Part shown: in pieces, positions 46,530 through 59,959 of the stretch
Layout of the letters: every line of letters starts with the position of its first letter
Position numbering within the stretch: position 1 is the first letter of the stretch
Source of the DNA: Loxodes magnus
Taxonomy: Eukaryota; Ciliophora; Karyorelictea; Loxodida; Loxodidae
Assembly: GCA_946699065.1 (NCBI GenBank)
Contig: CAMPDV010002454.1
Span: 1-64,000, forward strand
DNA: 64,000 nt
Reading direction: 5' to 3'
The notes under the pieces: model-generated
The model's input: the letters and a program-made list of their open reading frames with translations, nothing else
Told to the model about the DNA's origin: nothing
The model's database searches: none
Translations under genes and position numbers: made by a program

Positions 46530-47300
46530 GAAAAATATAGATTTAGATGCTGAGAAATTGATAATATTTGGATATTTATATATCCAATATTTAGCTTTAT
46601 GTCTATTAAATATATTTTGAAAAGCATTTATATAAATATAAACTTGCTATTATTTCTAAAGCTAAATGCTTTTAAATTAAATTTTTATTTAAAAATGTTT
46701 AAATATATTTAAAAAGTAATATGCTTAAAGAAATATTCCTATTAATAGAAAAAATTTAGAATATTTAATTAAAAAATGAATAATAAGCTTGGAATATTTT
46801 AATGGTATTTAGCAATTAATTTACATAAAATAAATTAAATTATGAACATTTAAAATTTAAATTTTTACATTTAAATATCTATAATTAAATAAAAACACTT
46901 TTAGTCAACTTTACTAGTTTGTATTATTTTAACTAAAAGAAATATTATAAAGAGATATAACCTTAAGAATCAGCATTACAAATATTTTACATTTTTATTA
47001 TCAAATAAATAAGAAAAATGGTTAAATACTTCAAATATAGGTTAGTTGAAAGAAATATACAAAATCACAAATAACTCTAGAAATTTTTAAAGTTTCAGAG
47101 TATCGAAAGACTTTTATTATGATTTTAGTAAATTCAGTTGAAAAACATAAAAATTTTATATAATTCGTAGAATATTTAAGTTAATGATAAAATATAAAAA
47201 TTTAGTTAAAAAATAAGTTTAATTACATGAAAAACTGTTGAACATTAACAGTAAAGATAAATGATAAAATATCGCAAAAAAACCATTTTATTATATTATA
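46530..47300. other. AT-rich spacer before the right arm
   Basis: No gene or repeat recognised. It ends at the inner boundary of the right inverted-repeat arm. Confidence 0.4.
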
Positions 47301-47304
47301 TAAA

Positions 47305-48160
47305 ATGGCTTCTAAGAAATAACAGAACTTTGAACAAAATATTTAAACAGGAAAATTCTCTAAAAAATAAAAAAGCCAAATAATTACAATGAGTGAAAGT
47401 GAGAAATATGATTGATATGACGAACATTAACCACTTGGAAATCCAGAACTAAAAAAACTTCCGATACAAGCTCAAATAGAAATATTATCTAAGTCATTAA
47501 AAGAGTTTATGTTCAAAAATAGATACCTCACTGATAAAGTAGAAAAATTAGAAAAACTAGTAACGTCTTTACTTGAGAAACAATATTAATCATCATAAGA
47601 AATAGAAAACAAACTGGAACAAAGAATTCTTTAAATTTAATAATAAATTCAGGTAACGCCATTTTCGTTTTAACAGAATTAATCAGATCTTATGGAAATA
47701 GAAAATGAAACCTCAAATTAAAATAAACAGTAAAAGTTTATTTAAAATAATTAGTAAATTTAAATTAAGTAAGTGTTACAGGAATAATAGTTTAAAAGAA
47801 GAATAAAATGCTACGTGTGCAATAACGAACACCAATGAAAATACTGCTACTAACTAAGCGAAATTTAAAGAAAGAATAATAAGATATTTTTAGAAAACTA
47901 TTTAGGATATTTCCAACATAAAGTGGAAAAATTTATAGAAAAAATTCTTTAATTCAAATCTTAATCCTTGGATAAATAATTACGAACGCTAAGTGCAAGA
48001 CCAAAACTATTCCGAATATTAAAGGATGGTGCACTAATGAAGTGCTAAACCGCCTAACCTAGTAGGAATTCAAGACAAACTAATGGAGACAAGCTGATAA
48101 AATAGGTCAGATGGCTGATTACTAAGACTTTAACAAAGCTTTTTAACTTTTTTAACTTTT
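47305..48160 (+). mobile_element. Zinc-knuckle element, family A (right arm, inner copy)
   Basis: Plus strand from ATG 47305 (MASKKQQNFEQNIQ). The frame is open through the coiled coil and MEIENE. In the knuckle region the codons read CNNEHQWKYC, versus CNKQHQWKYC elsewhere. A one-base loss near 47879 breaks the frame after it. Mirror of 27200-28054. Confidence 0.65.
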
Positions 48161-48166
48161 ATGTAG

Positions 48167-48545
48167 TATACGATGTATGCGGTCAAATAATAGAATATAC
48201 GCATTATAATAACTTGAGAGAATGACTGCAGTAAAAGATTGCTAGTATCCATAAGTAGGTTGTTATTTTATGATTAATTATGCGATAATTAATTTCTAGA
48301 TAGAGAGTAGAATATTTTAAGGCTTAGGGTAAAATTTTTCATAATTTCTACTTTCTTACAGAATTAGGCTACTCAATCACGATAAAATTTAAAAAAGAGT
48401 ATATCAATGGTAGTCAAAGAGAATAAATTATGAAGTTTTTTAAAGACAATAAATGTCTTCTATTGAAGGAAGAATTCTGAAAATTAAAAATACCGAAAAA
48501 CATTGAAAGTAAAAGTAAATACTATTTATTGAATTAATTTCTTTA
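48167..48545 (+). CDS. Hypothetical protein HX (right-arm copy)
   Basis: Mirror of 26795-27185, plus strand, same open frame of about 125 codons from YVVYDVCG. Directly downstream of a family A element and upstream of the 969-bp element. No function recognised. Confidence 0.35.
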
Positions 48546-48567
48546 ACAACATAAATAATAAAAATAA

Positions 48568-49536
48568 TAAAAAGATATTATTTAAATAAAAAAATGGTTG
48601 AAGGTTTCAAGTCAGGCTTCTATATCACCTATTCCTAAGCCAAAAAGGAAGGGAGGAAGCAAGAAACCAAGTCTTAATAATATTTCAAATCTTCTCTATC
48701 ACAACCTTAACCAACACTGAACTAAAAACTTGGATTCTAACAAAACGAACGAAAGCCAACCTTGAAGAATATACACAAGGAAACTCCAACCTCAAGCGAG
48801 AAACCGAAGAAACAGATGAAATCTGTTCTCCATCAGGAGGTATCAGAGTTCAACCCTTCTGGCTAGATGAGCATAGAGTAGCTCATCAAAGTGGTACTGA
48901 ACCTCCAGGAAGAGGTTAAGAGATTGAAGAAGGACAATTATATGCTGATGGCAAAGATAAACCTAGCAAAAGAAATTGAGTCAAGACTTATGTCCTAGGA
49001 AAGAGATCATAACGCCTTTTGGAATATCTAAACAAAGTCAGACTAACGAATCCTAAAATTAGCTTTAGAAACAGACTGAACTGGATAACAGACTCGGAAA
49101 AGTAGAAGAGAAATTGTAAACTTTTAAGAAAGAGTAAAGCGAAACTGAAGCTATACAAATGGAAATCGAAACCTAGAAAGAGCAAACAAATCAAGGAAAA
49201 TAATTCAAAATAAAAAAGAAATGTTTCTGCTGTGGAAGCGTATGACATTTTTATCGGAAGAGTTAGAAATTCTAATAGAAATAAAGAAACTATTGGATAA
49301 AAGAACAACAAAAGAAGAAAAAAGAATAAGCAAGAATGAAAAGAATGCATTGCAATCCGGATGGTTAACCATATCAAGTAAAAGGAAGGAAAACCTAGAG
49401 AAACCCGAGTTCCCAATCTCGCTAAATTGAACGTCCCAAACATTTATATTTAACATCAGGAAGCATGAACTACTGTCCTCCTTACGGGGTTGGAAATCCC
49501 TAAAAGGGAAAACTCAAAATTAATATTATTATTATA
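48568..49536 (+). mobile_element. 969-bp zinc-knuckle element, family B (right arm)
   Basis: Mirror of the left-arm element with the same 969-bp length and the same insertion point. The ORF starts at ATG 48594. The region 48770-49010 is open and well preserved (KPTLKNIHKETPTSSEKPKK, then the coiled coil). A frame change near 49080 precedes LGKVEEKL, QMEIETQKE and the knuckle CFCCGSVWHFYRKS near 49222-49263. It ends LTSGSMNYCPP near 49450-49485. Confidence 0.7.
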
Positions 49537-50021
49537 GAAATTATTTTATTATATTGAAAATAATGATAAAAGAATAATGTTTAAAAATAAAATAATTTGA
49601 ATATATTTGAATTTCTTCATTAATAGAATAACTCAAATTATTTTAATAAAGTTTATAAAATATATATTAAAATATCACAAAATAAATAAAATAATAAATC
49701 TAAAAATATAGTTTTTTGCTAAATAAAGTAAAAATCTTAAAAATTCATACCAGCTAAATATTTTATTTGATGTTTTGATTAAGAATAGAAAATAATTTTA
49801 AAATAGACTATATCTTTTGTATTTGCTCTAAAGTTCTATTATAATAATTTAGATTTTATTTTTAAATTAAGTTTTCTAAAGTAAATTCAATTTATTTTAT
49901 AAAGTGACATAAATCTATTAAGCAAATCAGAATTGATATATAGAGCTACTAGAATTTAGCAACTTAAAAAGATTTATTTTGTAAAGTTAGTAATTAAAGT
50001 GACTGATTATATTGCTTTATA

Positions 50022-51425
50022 ATGTTTGGATATAACATAGTTAAATATAAGTTTAACCCTGATTTCTAAAGTGTAGAGATAAAGAAAGGTGATAAGCAAC
50101 TCTAAGAAGTATGTGAATATTGCTATAATGAACTAAATGATAAAAAGATTTGTAACTTATGCTTCATTTAAGCTAACTAATAGTTTATTGAAAGCATCTG
50201 TTAACTAAAAATTCCTTATAAACAAAATATTTAGAATGGATAAATTTAGATAAACTAGTTAATAGCTACAGTGTAGAAGATAGAAGAAATTAACTTTTAG
50301 CATTTAATAGAAACTTAGTAGAAAACCAATATTATAGATCCCTCTTTATATCTTCCTAAGTATCATTGAAATTTAGTTCCTGCTGATTTTTAAATTTAGT
50401 AAGGAAAGTGTGTTTGTGTTTCATGAATACCAGGAGTTAATCCCTCAAATAAAGAAATGTATTCTACTTTAAGTAATCTTTTAACTTTAAGTTTACCTTA
50501 TCTCTAACTCTTTTCTCCTTATCACTCATTTATAGAAAACTCCACTTTATAAGTTATTATCAAGAGTAACATCATACAGCTATAACCAGGATACACTTAA
50601 GAGTGATCAAAAGAAAGTGAACAAGAAAATGTCATAGCAACTGCAAATTATTTCATTCCATTTACACAAGAAAACATAACTTACTAATGAAGAATAGCAA
50701 AACAAGAAAAAGATATATCCAAATGTCTAGACTTTGAATGAGAAAACACTGCCTTAATAGTGTTCCATAGTAGACAATATTGACATTCTTATCAAATTAC
50801 TAATCAACTGTCAAGTCAAATACTCTAGCTTCAATTCCTTTTAGTAGATCCATTCAATCCTATCAAATCAGCTGCTAGTTTTAGACCTTTCGAAACTATA
50901 AATTTGGAAAAAGCACTATGAAAATAAAGTCTATTTCTAAGCAAGAGAAATGAAAAATAATAATAATCAGAATCGTAGCCATATAATTTGATTACCAAAG
51001 AAGTTTAATTTTATTTATTTCATTAAAGTGAAGAGTGAAGAAGATATTTATACTATCCGGCATATTTTTTGTATGAGCCATAATTAATTTAAATTAAAAT
51101 CTATGAATAATCTATTATTTAGTAATCCATTAGAAATTTAGAAAGGTCTTCGATGATAAGATGCAAATATTTTAAATTTGTTGACAGATAAAATTAAGAT
51201 AAATTAGCAAATTATGTAGAATAAGCCCTTTTAATGCAAACAAGTAATGAGCCCATATATAATTTAAATTATAGGGAATTATAGGGGAAATAGATTTCTA
51301 AAAGAAAGAAAGTATAACGAAAAGAAAATTTTGATCAAATAGAAATCTTAAAAATAGATGAACGGATTAAAAAAAATAAAGCTAGCAAGAAGATTTATTT
51401 TCAACAAAAAATGATAAATAATTAT
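50022..51425 (+). CDS. Zinc-ribbon protein ZR (right-arm copy, intact)
   Basis: Plus strand from ATG 50022. One frame is open for about 465 codons without a break, the longest unbroken frame in the window apart from MORN-LRR and FHA. CEYC/CNLC zinc ribbon at residues ~34-50; WIPGVNP near 50430; ANYFIPFTQENITYQW near 50645; VDPFNPIKSAASFRPF near 50850; basic C-terminus with KRKKVQRKE and IDERIKKNKASKK. The gene is preserved while mobile elements around it decay, so a selected function is plausible. No homologue is recognised. Confidence 0.65.
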
Positions 51426-51429
51426 TAAC

Positions 51430-52470
51430 AATTTTTACTAATTTCATAGCAAAATATTTAAATTTTAAGTTAATTTAAGAAAATTAATAAAGAAGAATCA
51501 ATAAAAATAAAATCTATTAAATTTAATTTATTTAAACTAAATCAATGTTAAGATGAATCAATTTAAAATTCAAGTTTATTTAATTTAAATTTAAATTTTT
51601 AAAACTTTTTATTTTATAATTTAAGTAAATTTGGAAATATTCTTGACAATCTTTTAAGTTTATTTCATCTTTTGATTTTATAACTTAGCTTTATTATAAA
51701 TAATTTCAATAAATTAAAAAAATTTTTATTTTTTACGTTTTCTGAAATAATTTATAATCAAATGATATTTAATGCATTCTAACACTTTTTTTCTTTTAAA
51801 CAGTATTAGAAAATTTGATACCAGCATTCCTTTTAGTATTAGGTTGGATGCAAGAATGATTTATATAATTTTTTTTCTTTTATACTTTATAGCATGAAAC
51901 ATTAACTATGTTTTTCAATATTTATTCCTTTCAAATTTTATAGAAATCAAACTAACAAACTTTAATTTAAATTTTTACTTCTAAACTTAATTTAAAGTAC
52001 TTTATTTAACTCTTTGAACTTTAAAATTTCATAATTCAGATATATTGATTATGTTCTATGATTTATAATTAATATTTAATTATTATTCAAATTTATTTCA
52101 TAGGGAAAAATAATAATTTGAGTTTTTACTTAAATTTGTTACCAAATATTTTTTAAATAAACCATCAATTTATAGTGAAATTTATTTAACTTTTTAGAAA
52201 CTTAATGATATGCTTTTTTTATTTTCATCCTAATGGTTAAAATTAAATTACTTATTTTTTACTTATCTTAACTATAAAGAATTTAAAAAATTTAGATTTT
52301 AAAATACAATATTAAGATAAGTTAAAAACTACAATAAATTCATTAATATAGATAGCAAGTTTTAAATTATGAAATCAAATAAGTTTTACACTTTATAAAT
52401 AAATTTAAGTTTTACGAAGCAAGAAATTCTTTAAAATTACTTAATTTTAATTAGATTAAAAGAAGAATAT
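51430..52470. other. AT-rich intergenic region (right arm)
   Basis: Mirror of 22.9-23.93 kb, between convergent ZR and K3. Nothing recognised. Confidence 0.4.
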
Positions 52471-52474
52471 TTAA

Positions 52475-53470
52475 AAGTAAAAGGATACCTCTAAGTATTA
52501 ATATGTTATAAAGTGTTTTGTCATCTTCTTATTCCCTTCCAATTACAAGTTTTAAGATCATAGCTATATAATTTATCTTAATCGTCAAATTAAAATATAT
52601 TTGATTCGCTTAAAATAGGCTAAGTAAAACTAAAGCTGTTTTATGGAAATTCTTAGCTTTATCCTATTATTAATTTAGAATCAAATATTTAAGTTTTAGT
52701 GTCATTATATCCATTTTTTTATATAAGAAAGAACTTCTTTTAAGGAATAAAGATAGCTGAAGTAGGTGCTTTATTCAACAACTATGACTCACTCATATTT
52801 CATTCATTTTTTAAATATTATAGAATTAAATAATATTCTATCCTCCATATTTAAGATAACTGTTTCCACCAAAAACTCAAACCTACGAATCAGAGTAGTC
52901 ACAACCAAATTTTTATACTGGAATCTAAATTTATTTTAAGTATTAAAAGGATTGATTCTTAAAATTAAAAACTTCTGATTCTAAAACGTCTATATCAATG
53001 TTAAGATGTTTTTTTGCACCTGATATCATAAATATAAAAGAATTTCGGTTAAAGCAAGTTCTATGTGAAAATCTAATTTATTACATTTAATACTCTAAAG
53101 CTTCATTATTCTTCTAAAAGTGTATAGAAAAACGAGATTAATTTGCATTTCTTCCACCTGATATAATTAAAGTCTGACTATAAATTTATTCAACTTAAGT
53201 AAAATATTAATCAATTTTCTTAGTCTTAATATGTCCTCAATCAAATCTCTTATCTTAAATTTCATAAAATATTCTTAAGTTTGAATTTGAACTCACAGTA
53301 CAAGCAAATAAAAATTTCCTAATTAACGGAAAATTAGATAAAATTTCATATCTCGTTAATCCAATTCCAAATTTAGAAAAGAGCCACTTATTTGCTAAAT
53401 ATTTTCTTTTCTTTATTATTTTTCTTAAGAACAAGAACTTGATAATTGGATTAGATAATTCTTTCTCCAT
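52475..53470 (-). CDS. Kelch-like repeat protein K3 (right-arm copy)
   Basis: Mirror of 21892-22880, minus strand from ATG 53470. One visible amino-acid difference near the start: KKRKYLANK here against KKRKHLANK on the left. The internal frame break near 52770 is shared with the left copy. Confidence 0.65.
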
Positions 53471-53974
53471 ATTTATTGAATTTCTTCTTTAATTAAACTA
53501 TAAGAAACAAAATTTAGAAAAAGTATAAATAAATAAACTAATAAAAAGCATTTAATTATAAAATTTATTTCTTATTCTAAGATTTTTAATAATTCATGCT
53601 TTAATAATTAAATGCTTTAATAATTTTTATGTTATATAATGTTTTTTATATAACTTTAAATTTAGATTTTATATCTAAAAAATTAAATAAAAAGCTATTA
53701 AATCCAGAAGGAAATATTTAATATAATCTTTTAAACTTTTTTAAATTTTAAATTAATAATTAGTAAGATATTTAAAATTAAGAAATAATGTAATTGTTAT
53801 ATTATTAATTGCTTTTACTAGCTTAAACTTTACTTTTTTATATTATTTTAAATTTTAAATAAGTTTAATAAATGTCATTCAATTAAATTCATTCTTCTAT
53901 TTTTTCAAAATTTAATAAAATAAATCAATAAATGTTATAATTTGATGTTAGATAAGATAATATATTTTATAAAT

Positions 53975-54595
53975 GTGACGACGCCTTTATTTGATTTGTC
54001 ACATATTAGTTTATAAAAAGGTTTAAAAATCATTGTAAGACTCGTTGAAATCGTCCATTATCTCTTCAGGTTTGTATTCTTTTATAAAATATCTATGGCT
54101 GCTAATCTGGTCTTTTTTATGGTTAGTATCTTGTTCCAATCCTAGTCCTTACCAAACATTTGATTGGTTCTTCTTTTTTGAGCATCTACTATTTTTTCGA
54201 GTAATTTTTCTCTGCCAATCATTTTTCTTCTATATAACTAACCTTTAGATATACAATAAATCTTGACTAGGTTTTTTAAGAATTTTTATTTTCATATTTT
54301 GAAATTAATGGTATCTCTAATAGTCCTTTTTTACTAAGCTATTTTTTTACATAATCAGTATAATTGGTCTTCTCTTTATTTCTTGATTAATTATCTATTA
54401 TTTTATGTTTGAATAATATTTAAATTTGATTATTCAATCTCTGATGAATCATACATAGTTTTAATCATAAATTGCTCATTATTTATTTAACTGATATTTC
54501 TAATTTCCATATTTTTTCTTCTTTTATTTTAATTTTTTGACTAAATATATTTCTTGAGGCTATTAAGTTCAATTCTGTGTTCTATTTATCATCAT
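53975..54595 (-). mobile_element. Zinc-knuckle element, family C, copy 2 (right arm)
   Basis: Mirror of 20767-21385, minus strand. The same A-run shift site lies near 54112-54118. It ends DDFNESYNDFQTF near 54060-54020. Confidence 0.5.
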
Positions 54596-55524
54596 TTTGG
54601 AGTTAGTTGATTTTAAATTAAAAAAGTAATTAAATTAACAGCATAAATTTTATGATTTTTTATAAAAATTATTATTACTAAATTAATATTATTAAAAATA
54701 TAATATTAATGAAATAATGATTAAAACATATTTCATAAATAATTCAAATAAATTGAAAGCTATTATTATTACTATTATCAATAAAAATTTAAGAAGAGAT
54801 TTCTTTCATAAGTTTTCAACCAGTTCCAGCTATCCATTTGCTATTGAGGTTTCATTTCTTTTCCATTTTTTATGAAGATGTTTATGATTGCTCCTCCATC
54901 TGATTAATAATTTCTGTATCCAATCTTTTTTTGTAGGCTCTATTATTATTTAATATAAATCTTCTAATTCTCTTGTCTTTTAAGCTTTTTGAAACCTAGG
55001 AAAATTTTTATTAAATATTGAAAGAATTAAATTATCAACATCTCTTTATCTTTTATTTATTTTTATTTTGGATAATAAAGTTCTCGTGTTTTTACAAACT
55101 TATAGTTATCTCATTTATTTAAATTTTTATTTAATCATTTATATTTTTAGACAATATTAGTCTTTATTTCTTAAGTAATCATTAGAATGTCCTCAAATTA
55201 GTAGATTTAGGATTATCGTCACAGTTTATCTTCTATTAAAATTTTATTTTGAACATGTTACTTCTATAAATATACCATTTCTAAGGTCTATTACTCAATA
55301 TGCCTATAGATTCTCTTATTCTATCAGAAAGATTTTACAGTAGCTTATTCTACTTACTTAGAATTTTCTTCCATTTGCCATATTATTCAGATATGGAATC
55401 ATTTCCCTATTCTATTATTTAAGCTCTTAATGGAAAATGTTGAAGGTATTAGGAAACGCTCCTATATCCTTTATTCTTAAGCATTAAAAAATGATAGAAA
55501 GCAAGAAGCCAAATATTCTAAAAT

Positions 55525-56070
55525 ATTCATGTCTTAACTTCAATTAAGCCAGTCTTCTTCTTAGTCGACCAAGTAGGTAATAGTAGGTAATCCGGTGCAG
55601 TCATGTCTGCATTGTAAGTACTCTTACAATAGATGCCACCACTAACAAGTAAGGATGGACCCATTGTGTGATAAGCCTTATTTGTTTGATGGTTCTCTCT
55701 ATCAGTATGAGAGGTCGACTAGAGGGAACCGAAATCTAGATTTCAGAGTTATCCTGATTCTACATGTCGCTATTCTGATCAGGAATTAGAAAACAACAAA
55801 GATATGATCCCAAATAATTATTAATTAGAAGAATTAACTTAATTAAGTCACTTGACACTAATATTGGAATGTTCTCTAACCCTTCTAACTCCAGCCTTAG
55901 GAAGAATTATAAGAATTTGAAGAGTGAAGACAATCAATTTTGATTATAAAATCGGAGAGAAGAAGATAAGAAGTAAAGAGACCAGATGAAGCTAGAAACA
56001 TTTCTAGCTTATTATTAACAATTAAATTTTTTTTTCGTGGTGAACGAAGCAATGGTGGTACACGGCTAAT
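55525..56070 (+). mobile_element. Cys/His-finger element, family F (right arm)
   Basis: Mirror of 19290-19832, plus strand. The SCLHCKYSYNRCHH cluster lies near 55600-55645. Small changes such as a CACTAACAAG versus CACAAACAAG substitution separate the copies. Confidence 0.5.
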
Positions 56071-56157
56071 TTAATTAATTAATTAAAAAATAAAAAATAA
56101 AATTATTAACTAAATAAAATTAACTTATAAATTTATAATTAATTTAATAAAAGTTAA

Positions 56158-57002
56158 AGTTAAAAAGCTTTGTTAAAGCCTTAGTAGTCAGCCATCTGAC
56201 CTATTCTATCAGCTTGTCTCCATTAGTTTGTCTTGAATTCCTACTAGGCTTAGTTAGGCGGTGTAGCACTTCATTAGTGCACCATCCTTTAATATTCGGA
56301 ATAGTTTTGGTCTTGCACTTAGCGTTCCTAATTATTTATCCAAGGATTAAGATTTGAATTAAAGAATTTTTTCTATAAATTTTTCCACTTTATGATATAT
56401 CCTAAATAGTTTTCTAAAAATATCTTATTATTCTTTCTTTAAATTTCGCTTAGTTAGTAGCAGTATTTTCATTAGTGTTATTTATTGCACACGTAGCATT
56501 TTATTCTTCTTTTAAACTATTATTTCTGTAACACTTACTTAATATAAATTTACTAATTATTTTAAATAAACGTTTACTGTTTATTTTAATTTGAGGTTTC
56601 ATTTTCTATTTCCATAAGATCTGATTAATTCTGTTAAAACAAAAATGGCGTCACCTGAATTTATTATTAAATTTAAAGAATTCTTTGTTCCAGTTTGTTT
56701 TCTATTTCTTATGATGATTAATATTGTTTCTCAAGTAAAGACGTTACTAGTTTTTCTGATTTTTCTACTTTATCAGTGAGGTATCTATTTTTGAACATAA
56801 ACTCTTTTAATGACTTAGATAATATTTCTATTTGAGCTTGTATCGGAAGTTTTTTTAGTTCTGGATTTCCAAGTGGTTAATGTTCGTCATATCAATCATA
56901 TTTCTCACTTTCACTCATTGTAATTATTTGGCTTTTTTATTTTTTAGAGAATTTTCCTGTTTAAATATTTTGTTCAAAGTTCTGTTATATCTTAGAAGCC
57001 AT
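56158..57002 (-). mobile_element. Zinc-knuckle element, family A (right arm, outer copy)
   Basis: Mirror of 18359-19204, minus strand from ATG 57002. Coiled coil, MEIENE, CYVCNKQH knuckle and the IGQMADYQGF ending are all present. Confidence 0.65.
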
Positions 57003-57815
57003 TTTTTATTTAATAAAATGTTATATCATTCATGTGCTTTAAAATTTTAGAAAATTTCTTAAAACTTTTTTAAAAATATTAATTTTCATAATTTTCTAAA
57101 ATTGCAAAAATTAATATCTAAAATGTATAATTAATAAAATGATCTAATTAAATTTTCAAAATTTAGAAAGAAAAAAAGAAAGATAAATAATTTAATTTAT
57201 TCAAACTATTTTAATTAATAAATTAAATTTTTATACTGTTAAAATAAAAAATAAGATAAAAATGGAAAAATTATTTAACTTAATAATATCTTCAAACATA
57301 TTTCAGTCTATTTTATGAGAGTAAAATTTTCTACAGAATTTAAAAGCTTAAATATTTGAAATTAGTATATTTAATATAATTCTGTAATATTAATCTTCAT
57401 TTATTTATAAATAAGTTTTAAAAATCATTTAGCATTTTAATTTAAGTTTAAATCTATAAAGTTTCTATCAGTTTGTTTCATTAAAAGTAAAATTATTTTT
57501 TAAATATAACGAATTAATTGAAAAAAAATTATTATTAAATAAAAAAATTATAGAAATAAATTTATTTTTCAATAACATAAAAATGATTTAAAAAGTCATA
57601 ATTATTTAAATGTTTTCTGATTCAAAATTCATAATGTATTTTTAAAAAATGTAATTAAATTTTATTTTAATGTAATAAATATTAATTTATATAAATTATT
57701 TGACTAGCAATATTAATTTAATTAAAAATATAATATAATTTTAACTTTTTCATTTATAAAGTTTCTACTTCACTTTTTTATTTAGATCTTTTATAATAAG
57801 TTATAATCGAAAAAG

Positions 57816-58760
57816 ATGAATTCAATCTTAAATCTTTTATATTTGATAAAAATTATAAAAAAATATATGAATTTCAAAAAAGACAGACTTTTTGGGAAAA
57901 TAGGAATAGGAGTCACATAATTTTAAATATGTCTTAATCTTACAGGTATTGAAATATGTCAACTTCTCTACAATTAAAGATAGTTCCAATAAACTTAAGA
58001 CATATGATATAAAAAATAACTAATTTAGAGAAGAGCAAATTAATATAAAAAAAACTTTTTACATTTTCACTTAAATTGAGTAGATTTTCAATTAAACTTT
58101 ACTTATTTCAGGAGGAGAAAAAAAAATTAAAATTGTTTCACTTTTTACAACTTTAATAAAAGATCTCTAGAATAAAATATGTAATTTGGGAGATATTTTC
58201 ATAAAACAAATTTTGACAAGAAGAATTTAATTTTCATAATTTCAGGAATAAAAAGCTTTAATCATAATGAAACAAATGCATCAGAATGAGAAGTATTTGA
58301 CATGAAAAATAAAATTTTTACTACTATTAAGTCAATTAAAACTCCAGTAACATAATCTGGGTGTGATTAGAACAGTTTAAAAATTTATTTTTTTGGTGGA
58401 ATTAATAAGAATCAAAGTGATTATGTGAATATAATTTAAATGTATGATTGTAGGATTAACAAATGAAAAACGTAAGATTTAAAAATATATAAGAAAGCAT
58501 CTACTTTAGCGATTTATATCCCTAATCTAAAGTATTTTTTATCTTTTAGAATGGATATGGTTACCTTGATTCTTTGCAATTTGATTTAAAAACAATTGTG
58601 AGACTGAACTAAAAATATCCAGAAAATAATCATAGCTTTATCCAACCAATTTTAAGTGGAAATTTTGTGTTTTAATACAACTTATATAGTGATTTATTTA
58701 GTTTTGATATTAAAAATAAAAAATGGAGGAAGATATTGTGAAAAGAGAAAAAATTTTGTT
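57816..58760 (+). CDS. Kelch-like repeat protein K2 (right-arm copy)
   Basis: Plus strand from ATG 57816. Blocks: LFGKIGIGV near 57885, LLISGG near 58103, NFDKKNLIFIISGIKSF near 58210-58255 (in frame here), EVFDMKNK near 58290, YFFGGINKNQ near 58388, MYDCRINKWK, and YSDLFSFDIKNKKWRKI near 58690-58730. The A-run at 58047-58054 has eight As against seven on the left and breaks the frame. A further break lies near 58540. About 315 residues if read through. Confidence 0.6.
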
Positions 58761-58769
58761 TAAAACTTA

Positions 58770-59320
58770 GTTTAAATAAATAAAATTTAAAATTTAAAAT
58801 AAATTAAAATTTCTCATTCAAGAATATTTAAAGTAATAATCTTATTTATTTTTTATTAAATTTAATTATAATTTATAAAAAAAGTAGGAATTCATTTTTT
58901 TTTAATTTTTATAAGATATTTATTTATAGAATATAAATTGTTATAAGAAATATATTTGCTGTTTTTATTTCCTGAAAAAAATAAAGTTTTAGTAATTATG
59001 ATTTACGTTATTTTATAAAAAATTTTAAATTTTGTTTAGTTTTTAATTTTAATTTTTTACATTTATTTAAACTAAATGTATTAAAAAAATTTTAAATTAA
59101 AGGAAGTTTTTAACAATTTTTTTGATATATTTATATTTTTAAAGAATCTTTTTAATTTTTTTTCTAATTTGGATAACATCTTAATTTGAAAGCTCTTAAA
59201 TAATTTATTCTAAATTTATTTTAATTATTTAAATGTTTAAATACAATATTGTTATAATTAAAAAATGTTAAAAAATTATTTATTATTTATTTTTTTTATT
59301 ATAATATAATATTTATAAGA
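58770..59320. other. AT-rich spacer (right arm)
   Basis: Mirror of 16.03-16.59 kb. Nothing recognised. Confidence 0.4.
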
Positions 59321-59324
59321 TATA

Positions 59325-59945
59325 TTATTAATTTTACTTCTCCTTTATTTGGCTTGTCACGTATTTTTTTTATAAAAAAGTTTAGAAGTCATTGTAAGAT
59401 TCGTTGAAATCGTCCACTTCTTCACCTGATTCATATTCTTAAATAACATATTTGTGGCTGCTAATCTGGCATTTACCACGGAAGACATCCCGTTCCAATC
59501 TCAGTCCTTTCCAAACATTTGCTTGTTTCTTCTTTTTTTAGAGTCTACTATCTATTGGAGTAATTTTTTTATTAATCATTTTTCTTCAATATAACTCACC
59601 TTCGAATATACAATAAACCTTGACTAGATTTTTTTCAAAATTTTTATTTTCATACTTTTGAAATTTATGGTATTTCCAACTGTTTTTTTTTACTTGCCTT
59701 ATTTTTCTACAGAATGAGCATATAGCTGGTTTTCTTTTTATTTCTTAATTGATTTTCTATTATTATTATGCTTGAATAATATTTAAATTTGATTATTCAA
59801 TCTCCGTTGATCGTGCATAGCATTAATTATAGCTTGCTAGTGATTTATTTAATTGATATTTCGAATTTCTTCTTCTTTCCTCTTAATTTCTTGATTAAAT
59901 AGATATGTTGAGGCTTTTAAGCTAATTTCCATGTACAGTATTTTA
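59325..59945 (-). mobile_element. Zinc-knuckle element, family C, copy 1 (right arm)
   Basis: Mirror of 15405-16025, minus strand. It carries local changes near 59530-59580 relative to the left copy. The C-terminal DDFNESYNDF lies near 59420-59390. Confidence 0.5.
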
Positions 59946-59959
59946 TTATCATTTTAAAG

